A stretch of DNA of 64,000 bases, from positions 855,343 to 919,342 of the forward strand of contig JABAKD010000023.1 of the NCBI GenBank assembly GCA_012845835.1. The letters are read 5' to 3'. A model generated the notes under the pieces. That model was not told where the DNA came from. It ran no database searches and worked only from the letters and a program-made list of their open reading frames with translations. Position numbers and translations under genes: made by a program. Shown piece after piece: positions 24,340-34,215 of this stretch (the stretch's first letter is position 1; each line of letters starts with the position of its first letter). Origin of the DNA: Undaria pinnatifida (Eukaryota; Sar; Phaeophyceae; Laminariales; Alariaceae).

Positions 24340-26491
24340 TCAACTGGCCACGGCCGCGCCTCGAGATTCGTCTACGTTACGTTGGATTCCCCGAGGAAAC
24401 GCGCTGGTGATGTGAACTTGCAAGCACCAAGAGCCTCGTACAGCTCCCGTTGAAGTCGTGTAGCGCGCCGGGGGAAGAGGGAGTTTAATCGGTCCCGGGT
24501 CGTCCAGAAAGCGGACCAGGTATACCTTGTCCTCGGTAGTGCTCGCGCTGATTTTTCCTAGCCACCATAAACCATCGTCTCCCTTGTACCGAAAGTGGGC
24601 TCCCTTAGGAAGTACTGTGTCGTGGTAGCGACGGAGCCAATCGGTGCGGGGAACACAGGCGTAGCCCGGCGCTAGGAAACGTTCCCCGTTGTTGCGGGAG
24701 AGCTCACGCTGTGCCGCCCCGATCCGCATTTACGGGTAAAGGCGGTTGGTTTGGCTGTGCTGGTCCGGGGTTCCGGCCCAATAACGCAAGATGTGGGAGC
24801 GGGAGAGGTGAAGGCCCATTTCCCGCTCCCAGGACGGTTCGGGGAGTCCCGCCCAATGCGTGTTGTATAGCACCGCGATGACGCCACCTCGCCCCCGTAC
24901 CGACTGATGACCAATGATCTGCTCCACCTCCAGCCGTTGGAGGGGAGTCGAAACGTCGTCTTGAGTGACGTGGTACGGCGGGGATTTCTTGGAAAATTTG
25001 TTGAGCACATACTGCGTCAGCCCCGCCGGTAAGTATTTGGGCATGTCCCCGCTGTCGTGGGGGTTGGCACAGGGTTTGCAGCGCTCGATGGCCACACGCC
25101 GACGAGCGTCCGAACCAGGCAGGTCGGAAGGGAGATCCAAATAAAGGAGGTTGCTCCCGAGCGGCGAGCCGTCCGGGGTCTCAGCGGCGGAGCAGGGACC
25201 GACGGCCAGGACCTTGTATGGGCCAGTCCAGTTAAGCGCGAGTTTGGCCATTAGTACCTTGGCGTCGGTATTCGCCTTCACACCCTGGCGGATGGTAGAG
25301 GCAGAATTGTATACCCATGCCCAACCACCCACAGTGAAGTTTGGTGCTGCACGCAGCGCGTCGGCGAAGGCGGAGTTTCTGCGGTTAACACGGGAAACGG
25401 TGAGGGCGTGGTGTGCGCGGACAATGTCGTTCGCGCGCTTTTGCCGGTGGGTGGCCAAATCGCAATAAGCCAGGTAGTCACGGGCCAGACTCTGGTGTCC
25501 CACGACACCTTTGCGGTCGAAAATCGTCAGGGGGAGCCGTGGGAGTCTGCCCATGTGGACCTCGTTGGGCGCCAAACCCGTCGCCGCGCTAACAGAGTTG
25601 TTGTAAGCGAATTCGACGTGGGGAAGAAGCAATTCCCAGTTGTCTTGTCGATCGTTGACGAACATAGCCAGCATTTCTGCCATTTTGTGATTTACCCGCT
25701 CAACGCCCCCCGTTACAGTTGGGATGGTAGGAGCTTGTAGCAAGCTTGTGTACACCTAACAGCTGATATACAGCTTGTGAAAGCTTGGAGCAGAACTGCA
25801 GTCCATTGTCCGAGAGTATGGTGCGCGGGCACCCCCACAAGGGGATGTATCGGTTCACCAGGATATTGGCTGTACCTTCCGCGGTGAACTCAGCGGCAGT
25901 GACGGGGAACATGTCGGCCCGACTACTGAAGCGATCGGTTAACAGCAGGATGTAGGTGTTGCCTCGTGGTGTGGCCGGAAGGGGGCCGAAGTAGTCAACA
26001 CTGACGGCGATACCTGGACCTTCCGGCAGAGGTATTGTGATGATGGGCCAGCAGACAGTCAGCCGTGGGGTTTTCCGCGCTTGGCACTTCAAGCAGTGGC
26101 GAAGCCACCACCGGGTGCATACTCTCATGCCAATCCACCAATAAAAACGCTCCAGCATGCGCAACGTGCGCGTGGTGCCAAGGTGGCAGGAGGCCGTCGA
26201 GTGGCAAGCTTGCATGATCCAAGGGCGCATGAGCAGGGAAACGTAGATGCGAACTGGCTCATCGTTTAGCAATCAAGCAGCTCGCCCCACAAAGTTCGGT
26301 TTGTCAGAGCTTTTTGGCGGGAGTGTCGTGTTACGGACGAGTAGGACGATGTCGTCGTCGGTTGTGTGTGGTCGACCCTTACCCGCCAGCTCCTGGATGT
26401 CTGAGAGGGAGGGACGCTTGTGCGAGAAGTAGCACGACAAAAATTTGGGCGGCAGGACCGATGGCCTGCCGATAGAAACGTAACGCATCAT
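24340..26491 (-). pseudogene. Integrase region of pol with chromodomain, broken
   Basis: The frame order on the minus strand is as follows. At 26491-26276 lies a linker with PPKFLSCYF, ending in TGA at 26275-26273 where a Trp codon is likely. At 26272-25700 lies the zinc finger (H24, H30, C60, C63 of that frame) and the integrase core with D93 (VDYFGPLP) and D155 (LSDNGLQF). A frame change at a run of G near 25710 leads to 25755-24730, which starts the conserved GGVERVNH block (catalytic Glu) and includes AYNNSVSAATGLAPNEVH, a GPYKVLAVG barrel and a chromodomain at about residues 274-327 (EVEQIIGHQ to ILRYWAG). An in-frame TAA at 24732-24730 is followed in the same frame by 130 codons with a GAHFRYKGDDGLWWLGKI stretch, probably the normal C-terminus. 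Three breaks make it a pseudogene, but all three catalytic acids are present. Confidence 0.9.
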
Positions 26492-27239
26492 GGCGTGGCA
26501 CGTCGGCTAGCGTGCTGCTCTCGCTTCCAATCGCCATGTGAGTAACGTGCGACGGAATCAGCGAAACGCAATTCAGCAGCGTTGCGAAGAGCGTCCGCCC
26601 TTGTATATGCGGTCGGCGTGCCACCAGGAGAAGGCGTGAGCCGTAAGAGAGGAGTTACCATATCGGCTCTGCGTGGTCGCGGTCGGACGGTAGTGGCACC
26701 GTGCGGACCGGCGAGTCGACAAGAGCAGGGGTCGCGGCGGCGACGGGGTCGGCTGCGGCCGTGGAACTCGCGACGGGGTTCTACTTCGTCCGCAAGATGG
26801 CCGAGGAGCCCCGCCGGGCCCAAATCCATAATCTACAGCGGGGGTGCATTACCCGTTGTTATCGCTGTTCGTCGGCGCGTCGTCTACGACGGAGGGGCTG
26901 GAGTGTCAAGCATGGCGGAGACGGGCACAGTCGAACCGGTGGTCGCGGCGGGGGCCGTCTCCTTTAAAGAACTCCTGGATAGAAAAGTCGGCTGTGCGAT
27001 GGGCGTCGCTGCGGCCAGGGCTTCTGCGGAGCCCGTGCCGCCCTCCATGGGTATGGCAAAAACCGTAGCGAAAACAGTGTCGGCGGCAGGTGAAATCGAC
27101 CCGCCGCCGGTACAGCCTTCGGTAGTGGCGACGGAGGCAGAAATACGAGCGACGAATCTCCCCGGGGAAACAGAAAGGCTGTCAATCCATATACGTGGCT
27201 CGTGTGTGCGAAAATCGTGAAACGTGGTAGAGGTGAGAG
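26492..27239. other. Element interior, no recognised domain
   Basis: This part precedes the integrase on the minus strand, where reverse transcriptase and RNase H normally lie. Minus-strand frames (26829-26488; lower half of 27654-26884) are Ala/Arg/Pro-rich and show no YxDD, LPxG or RNase H motif. A block ending RFADSVARYSHGDWKREQHA near 26520 may be the connector that precedes the integrase in relatives. Confidence 0.5.
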
Positions 27240-27400
27240 GGAGCCCACCCAAGGCAGCATGTTCAGTGCGGGGCACGAGCCCACCCAAGACAGTGCTTTC
27301 GTCGAGGGGTTCGAGTCCACCCAAAGCAGTGCTTTCGGTGTGGGGCGCGAGCCCACCCAGAGCAGTGCTTTTGGCGAGGGGCGCGAGTCCACCTGAACCG
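27240..27400 (-). repeat. 45-bp tandem repeat, coding-like
   Basis: Four units with a GAG(C/T)CCACCCA(A/G)(A/G)(A/G)CAGTGCTTT core. On the minus strand they encode a repeated ALGGL-P-E/ST pattern of 15 residues within the frame 27654-26884, so unit length is a multiple of three and the peptide pattern is kept. Confidence 0.8.
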
Positions 27401-27950
27401 ACTCCTGGGATCAGCGAGGGGGGAGCGCGCAGCCCGCGGGTCCGTAGGAGGTAGATACCGCTATCTCCAACGGGGTTGGGGCTTGTCAACCCCACGAGGT
27501 TGATTTTTTTTTTTAAGCCACTGCGGTCGTACTCCATAGCAGGCTCTGGAAAACGGGCCGGAAAAATCGGCGATGCCCTTGTCGCTGCCTTTGCGGTACT
27601 CGAGTGTGCAATCGAACGCGGTGACGAACTCAAGCTACCGCAGGACTCGTGCATTGAGGGTCCTCACTTCGCCAATGCTCTCCTATGTATTGTGGCCGGA
27701 GGATATGCGGAACTTTGTTCCTCTCAGTATCCTCGGAGGCGTTTGGGAACCCAAGCAATGCTGCCGGTCCCCAAATCTATAGGAGTCCAGTGCCCTTCCG
27801 AGTCGAGCGTTGCTCGACTGATATACGCGATTTTCATAGTGAACAAAACGTCGTCCAGCGTCACAGTACCCTCGACGAAACAGGGGCAGTGTTCTGACAT
27901 CGCAAGGTCAGGGCGGACGCTAGAAGCTATCTTCACAACTTAACGGCTTT
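27401..27950 (-). other. Element interior, possible protease remnant
   Basis: The minus-strand frame 27936-27724 includes PIDLGTGSIAWV, which resembles the D-T/S-G active-site region of retroviral aspartic proteases, with Leu in place of Thr/Ser. The surrounding sequence is too diverged to decide. The rest is unrecognised. Confidence 0.25.
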
Positions 27951-28640
27951 TCATTGGCCAACGCGCCCGAGAAATAGGTCGGAAACGCCGAAGGGGAAGC
28001 TTTGCGAGCGCTGGCCGCTGTGAACGGTCCTGTTGCGGCGCGGACGAGATTTCATGGTTCTTGCACTTGCAGTGCAGGTGCGGCACCGACTAGGGGAAGC
28101 CGCGTGCGTCGACCCGGTCTCTTTGTCGCAACTAGCTGCGCGAACGGCAGAAAGTTCCTCACCGAGCAAGTTTTTCCTCTCCCCTGGCAAGGGTTGTTGG
28201 CCCTGGGACCATCCTCCCGGAGACCAATGCCCCACACTGGGTTCAGAGGGCTGGATTCAGCCATAAGCTTGTTGTCAGAGCTCAAAAGGTGGTTTTTGTA
28301 TGGCTGAATTCTGCGTGAATTTGGCGTAGGGGCCAGGTGACACGGCGTTTTCTTCTCCCTGTTCCCAACAGCGGAGTCAAAGTTGCGCACGCCTCGACCG
28401 ATGCGTTTGCGTGTGCTTGGACGAGGCGACGACATAATGAGCCCCACTGCTCGATGGTCTTGCAAGAACTTGGTATTTTCGGCCATCATGTACTGCTCCG
28501 CGCAAGAATATGGTACGTCGTCCACGACAAACGTCGAAGGAGACCACGGTGGGAAATAGAATGGGGGCTGCCAGAATAACACCACTTTGGCTGTGGAGTA
28601 TTCGAGAGAAGGGTCAAAATTCGTGTTGAAATTTGGGCCT
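27951..28640 (-). pseudogene. NADAR (YbiA-like) domain inside the LTR element
   Basis: In the minus-strand frame 29188-28052, residues about 201-335 match the NADAR fold family (YbiA-like N-glycosidases and removers of ADP-ribose from guanine). The blocks in order are VVLFWQPPFYFPPW, FVVDDVPYSCAEQYMMAENT (family: ypt-vEHyyqaqK), IMSSPRPSTRKRIGRGV (apsPreAkrlGR), FDSAV, then LMAESSPLNPVWGIGL (EaspyDriWGiGL). The closing block GERKNLLGEELSAVR (w-GkNlLGeaLmevR) lies in the neighbouring frame (28235-27951), so one frame change near 28190 breaks the end of the domain. The domain would otherwise be complete at 28588-28140. A segment between FDSAV and LMAESS is partly scrambled. It lies on the same strand as gag and integrase, between them. 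Its identification rests on block order and on the WGIGL and GKNLLG motifs. Confidence 0.8.
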
Positions 28641-29140
28641 GCAATGTCCCCGTCCAGGAACACCAGGCCTCGGGAGCACGACGCGAATACGAACCCGTGG
28701 TATTTCGCCTCGGGTCTTTTTTCGCTCGTTGGCGGGAAAGCGCGAGAATACGCTCTAACTGCGCCCGAAAAATATCCAAAACCGACGGTGCCAACCCGTC
28801 GGTAGCCTCGTTGGACATTTGTGGGTCTGCATCTGTCCTCGGCTCTTTGGGCCTGTTGTTTCCCCTTGCAGGAGCACCAGGCATCGGGAGCAAGATGCGA
28901 GTCCGAACCTTGGGTTTCTCGCCTTGGGTCCTCTTCACTCGCTGGCGGAAACTCGTAAGAAGCCGCCCTCGCTGCACCCGAAAAAGAGTCCAACACCGAC
29001 GGTGCCAACCCGTCGGTAGCCTCGTTGGGCATTTGGGTCTGCAATGTCCCCCTCTGGGAACACCAGTCCTCGGCTCTTTGGGCCTGTAGTGTCCCCCTCA
29101 GGAACCCCAGGCCTCGGGAGCACGACGCGAGTCCAAACCC
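28640..29140 (-). repeat. Imperfect 210-230-bp tandem repeat upstream of NADAR
   Basis: The block GGAACACCAGGCCTCGGGAG, followed by CACGACGCGA and a GTCGGTAGCCTCGTTGG block, recurs near 28659, 28868 and 29100. On the minus strand it forms the N-terminal 190 residues of the frame that contains NADAR, in which APSVLD and RAEDWC/RAEDRC motifs repeat. Two of the three units change reading frame relative to each other, so it is decayed or non-coding. Confidence 0.7.
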
Positions 29141-29188
29141 ACGGTTTCTCGCGCCGTGGCCTCTTCGCTCTTTGGCGTATAATCGCAA

Positions 29189-30560
29189 GAAAACTGCTCT
29201 AACTGCACCCGAAGAGGCAGGGGTTCTGAGCTGTTTCTGCTTGACAAGAGGCGCGATTCTGCCGTAAAATTACGGGAATAGCGTCCAGCTGATCAGGCTG
29301 GAGGCCGTGGAGTCACCACTGGCCCGTCGCGCAGTGTCGGATCTTCTTCCTCTGCCACTGGGGCAGACGTAGCCTGAGATACGTGGGTCAGCGTGTTAAA
29401 AGACGAAGCAGGGTCCGTATATCCTGTGGGCGTCTTCTGGAGCGGGGCTCGGGCAAGGCGATATTATTTTTACCCGAGGAGGCTCTTTTCCGTTATGTCT
29501 CTTGGAGAAGGGAGACGACGTAGCTAATCTTGTCGACTCCTCCTTGATGGATAAAATAACAGAGCGTCCGCTGTTATCGCGAGCAAACACCGGATCGAGC
29601 CTCGTAAAAAGATCTCGGTGTTGTAGTGTTGGCCTTCCCACACCTCAAATCGACCGCCACCTCGTGGTCAGAAAAAGTGTTTCGAGGGTCGACCGTCCCA
29701 CACCTCAAACCGACCGCCACCGCCTGGTCAGGGAGAGGGGGGGATGAACACATACGCGTAAAAGGGCGACGCGCCGTCGCTGCAGCTATATTGTTGCGCG
29801 GCGCGTACCTGGAGGGGGATCGCGCAAAGCGTAGGCTCCCGTGCCATGGTTGATGGGGGCGGCGTTTGAAGCGCGTACCCCCATTGCTGAGTTTATGCCG
29901 CGGCTGAGGGAAACGGCGCTGGAAGCGCGCTTCCCGTTGCTGAACTCAGACCATGACCGAGGGGAACGTCGCTGAAAGCGCGCGTTCTCGCCGTCGAAAA
30001 ATAAAGAAAGGAAAGAAAAAAAATTACCTGGCTGGAGGAAACCACGCTTGAAGCGCTAGTTTCCGCCGCCGGTACTACGCCGTGAGAATCGTCCGCAGAC
30101 ATCGTAGGAGCCCGTGGGCTCTTGACAGAGGCAATCTGTGCTGCATTACTGGACAGGCTAGCAACAGAAGACGAACATCTTCTGAAACCAAAATAGGTAC
30201 CCCCCGACAGTGTTGTCGACGGTGCCGTACCGCCGTCGAGCTGTCGATTGCCGTTACGGAATGTGCCAGGTTGGCGCGCAAATTTATTTTCGGCGGGTTG
30301 TGGGCGGCTCCAAAGCTCATTCAAGAAGCGGGAGCGGGGGCAGAAGAGGCGAGCGAGCGCAGGAGATCACCATGGTGGCCCGACGTCTATGTGGCATCGT
30401 TGTGACAGTCTACCTGGCCCTGATCCTGAAAGATGGCGACGATTCTTCTTGTGGTTGTTCGGGCGAGAAGATTTGTCGTCTCGGCGGTAGCAGACCATGC
30501 GTGTTTGCCAACGTCGGTGTGCGTCATCGTCGCCAAGTTGGCCAAGTTCAGGGTTCAAGC
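29189..30560. other. Element interior with short repeats, no recognised domain
   Basis: It contains a 59-bp direct repeat (CACACCTCAAA-CGACCGCCAC near 29640 and 29699) and a degenerate series around GCTG/TGAAAGCGCG near 29866, 29928, 29970 and 30050. The minus-strand frame 30324-29893 is Ser/Ala-rich. No protease or reverse transcriptase motif is seen. Confidence 0.5.
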
Positions 30561-32709
30561 AGCCACTCGCAGTATTTAAAGGATGCCTACAATGCTTGAA
30601 GGAATGGTTGTCTTCGTGGCAGTTGAGGCAAAGCCCCCGGTTTTCTAGGAGGGTATTAGCGCGAGGTGAAAGGAGGCAGCTCCAAAGGGGAGGGTCGTCT
30701 GTCTTAAACGAGGCCTTGACATCGAAACCTTCTGCATAATGATGCTCTTCTAGTGGCCAGCATGGTCAAGCCAAGGGTCAGATGAATCATTGATGGGCAT
30801 GACAGATGAATTATGGCTCGATCCCGTCTGCCACGAAAGCGACTTGGACGGCACTCGGCCCTGGCCGCGCCCATGATCTGCGGGCCGGGGCCCCGACAGG
30901 GCGCATGACCGCGCTCCCGTCGAAGAAACAGGGAGAGAAAAAAATGTTTCGCCGTTGACGGCAGGTGTCTTTTTAGTCACTAAAAGCCCACCACATAGCA
31001 TCCAACGAGGCGTATGGCCGCGGGTTTGTTGCCTTCGAACCAGGGTACAACGCAGGCAGGAGAGCCAGAAATTGCTCATTCGCCGCCACCCGAACCACCT
31101 CCAACACCATATCCGTTCCCGGAGACAAAACACGCCAACTCCGCGTAGCGGTCGGCATAAGTGCGCGAAACTCCACTGAAATCAGAAAAAGGCATGCCGT
31201 TACACATTCCAAAAGTATGCAACTTAGTGTAGCCCTCCTCCGTTTCAACCCCGTCGAAGTGCGTGATCAGCAGACGCAACAGGAGGGTGAAAGCCTCAGG
31301 CAGATGCTCCTCCTGCCATGGCTCTTGACACTTTTTGCCTGCTACCACGACCAGCTCGCTGTGGTCCGCGCGCGAGGACGAAGACGAGCGGGAGGAGGTT
31401 GACGAGCCGTCCCACGCTGAACGTCCTCTCGCGCCATTCCTCTGCCAGAGCGGCGGTCAACTGCCCCGGTTGTTGGACCGAAGTTGCCCCCTCGGCGGCG
31501 CCCTCAGGCACACCAGCACCCGATGCGCTGTCACCCCCGCGGCGGTGGTGGTGGTGGCCACCCCCACCATTTTCGCCGCCACCCCCACGGTTGCGGTCCC
31601 CGCGGTCGCGACTGTCGCGACATTTTCCCCGGTTTCGTTCTGCCAACTCTTCCTCCGGGGTCCGGCCAAAAGACAGGGTCGGGGTCCTCGTCGTGGCCTA
31701 TCAGCAGGGCCTTGACGAGGGCAAGGGTCGGGGCGGCTCTCGTCTGTCTAGCATAGGGCGTACAATCCACGCGAGCCCAGGCCGCTTCCCATGAGGACGT
31801 CCGCTTGGCCTCTCTGACGGGAGGAGGGTGCAGGCCGTTTCCACCACCGCGGGTCGCCAACGCTGAGGAGAAGTCTACCCGCGGTGCAGACGCCATGCAC
31901 GCGACGATGCCCTTGAAGAAGGCGTCGTTCCCGGGTTGTGGTCGCTGGGATGCGACACCCTGCGGGCGCGACGTAGGCAAGGGGGCCGCGGTAGCTCCCG
32001 TCGCAGCCGACGCAACTGACGACTCCCGCGCAGCGGTCTTCGCCTGCTCGATATCTTCGTCAAACCGACGTCGGCGTGCTATCGTCTGGTTGGCGTCGTC
32101 GAGCGCCCGCTGGGCCCGCGCCGCCGCGTATGCCAAGTCCAAGGGGGCGGCATGGGCGCTCAGGTCCCGGGAGCTCTGGGGGTGGCGCTCTGTCGAGCGC
32201 GGAGAGCCCAGGTGGCGGCGGTGGTGCCCTGTCGAGCGCGGGGGGGGCAGCCGGTGGCGCTTCCCCGGGGCTGGCGAGAGCTGGCGTCGAGACGCCCCCG
32301 AGTCCGGTGGGGGTTGGTCCGTCTTCTTTTCAGCGCGAACCAGCGAATCGACCCTCTTGGTTGGTTGGAACGGGTGGAGGTATGGTGCTCCGTCTTCTGT
32401 CTCGTCACCGGAACCCGCCTCTGGTGGTTCTCCCCGTCTCGAGTCGCGGGATCTCGAGCGAGCTCTCCCTGTCTCGTGAGCATCCAGGTTGGGGTTCGTG
32501 GAAGACCTCAGCCTGCCCCGAGTAGCCCGCTTCCTCACTGGTAGACATGTTGCTTGTTGTCTGTATGGAGGGCAGCCGAAGGAGGGGGTGTGGGGGAGGG
32601 TGGCGGGATGGGAACGACGCGTAAAGAAGCTATGGGGGGCAGATATATTGTTGTGATGTCCCTGCTGTAAGTAGCGATATATCTGTGTTTCAGCAAAACA
32701 GCAAGACAT
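30561..32709 (-). pseudogene. gag remnant with CCHC zinc knuckle
   Basis: The minus-strand frame opens with ATG at 32709 and runs 392 codons to 31531. It has an Arg/Ser/Pro-rich N-terminal third and an Ala/Arg-rich helix-prone middle (DLAYAAARAQRALDDANQ). Gag-like sequence then continues in shifting frames: FTLLLRLLITHFDGVETEEG (31348-31076), LEVVRVAANEQFLALLPALY and ASLDAMWWAFSD (31248-30973), and KTPAVNGETFFSLPVSSTG (31133-30750). A CLNCHEDNHSFKHC zinc knuckle (C-x2-C-x4-H-x4-C) lies at 30630-30589. The order, capsid-like segment then nucleocapsid knuckle, is normal for Ty3/gypsy Gag. At least three frame breaks are needed, so the gene is dead or a badly degraded copy. Confidence 0.8.
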
Positions 32710-32939
32710 GGGCCTCGACTCCGTCCAGCATCAGTCATGGTAGAAGCCACGCCAACTAGCCGTATAAAAGGAGTACAGCAGTAAGAAGGGTACCATCCAC
32801 CAAAACCGCAACATAAGAGCAGCGCCCAGTCTGACCGTACGGTATACGGGTAACGCCCGCACGAACCGCAGTAAAAGAAGCCAAAACTGGGCAGCACTGA
32901 CCCTAACCGCAGTGCAGGGGGTGCAACACCGTAAAGGTA

Positions 32940-34215
32940 CGTCTGCAGCCATCGCACTTGAACAGGCATCATTCAACCTAGGCGGGGGGGGGTAGCACAG
33001 GAAAGCGTCGCCCAAAACGCCGACGCTCATCGCACCAAAACAGGCACCATTTACCGTAGGTGCAGTGTAGGGGTTATCACAATGAAGGTTCGCCCAACAC
33101 GCCGACGCTCATCGCACCAAATCAGGCAGCGTTTAACCTAGGTGTAGCGTAGAGGGTAGCACAGTGAAGGGTCGACCCACACGCCGACACTCATCGCACC
33201 AAAACAGGCACCGTTTACCGTAGGTGTAGTGTAGGGGTGGAAGCATAGTGAAGGGTCGCCCAAAACGCCGACACTCATCGCATTAAAACAGGCAGCATTT
33301 ACCCTAGGTGCAGTGTAGGGGGGTAGCACAGTAAAAGGTCACCCAACACGCTGACACTCATCGCACCAAAACAGGCAGCATTTACCCTAGGTGTAGTGTA
33401 GGCGTGGAAGCATAGTGAAGGGTCGCCCAAAACGCCGACACTCATTGCACCAAAACAGGCAGCATTTAACCTAGGTGCAGTGTAGGGGGGTAGCACAGTA
33501 AAAAGTCACCCAACACGCTGACACTCATCGCAACAAAAAAGGCAGCATTTACCCTAGGTGCAGTGTAGGGGGGTAGCACAGTAAAAGGCCACCCAACACG
33601 CTGACACTCATCGCACTAAAACAGGCAGCATTTACCCTAGGTGCAGTGTCGGGGTGGAACATAGTGAAGAGTCGCCCAACACGCTGACACTCATCGCACC
33701 AAAATGGGCAGCATCTACCCTAGGTGTAGTGTAGGGGGGGAGCACAGTGTAAGATCGCCCAACACGCTGACACTCATCACACCACAACGGGCAGCATTTA
33801 CCCTAGGCGTAGTGTAGGGGGGGAGCACAGTGGAAGGTCACCCAACACGCTGACACTCGTCGCACCAAAACAGGCAGCATTTAACCTAGGTGTAGTGTAG
33901 GGGTGGAAGCACAGTGTAAGATCGCCCAACACGCTGACACTCATCGCACCAAAACGGGCACTATTTAACCTAGGTTTAGTGTAAAGGGGGAGCACAGTGA
34001 CAGGCCACCCAACATGCTGTCACTCGTCGCACCAAAACAGGCAGCATTCAACATAGGTGTAGTGTAGGGGTTGAAGCACAGTGTAAGATCGCCCAACACG
34101 CTGACACTCGTCGCACCAAAACAGGCAGCATTCAACCTAGGTGTAGTGTAGAGGTGGAAGCACAGTGTAAAATCGCCCAAGACGCTGTCACTCATCGCAC
34201 CAAAACGGGCAGCAT
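32940..34215. repeat. 82-bp minisatellite in the element leader, about 16 units
   Basis: Units of 81-85 bp centre on CACTCATCGCACCAAAACAG, then GCA-CATTTA-CCTAGGTG-AGTGTAGGG and an AGCACAGTG block. The unit starts fall near 32945, 33026, 33107, 33188, 33270, 33353, 33439, 33521, 33604, 33686, 33769, 33854, 33936, 34019, 34104 and 34187. The array lies between the 5' LTR and gag. On the minus strand it yields a run of short frames with the repeated peptide AACFGAMSV-VLGD, but the unit length is not kept at a multiple of three, so a protein product is unlikely. Confidence 0.95.

Noticed and set aside
26582-27220. 212-codon plus-strand frame inside the LTR element
   Set aside because: High G+C antisense openness opposite the Ala-rich minus-strand region; no domain.
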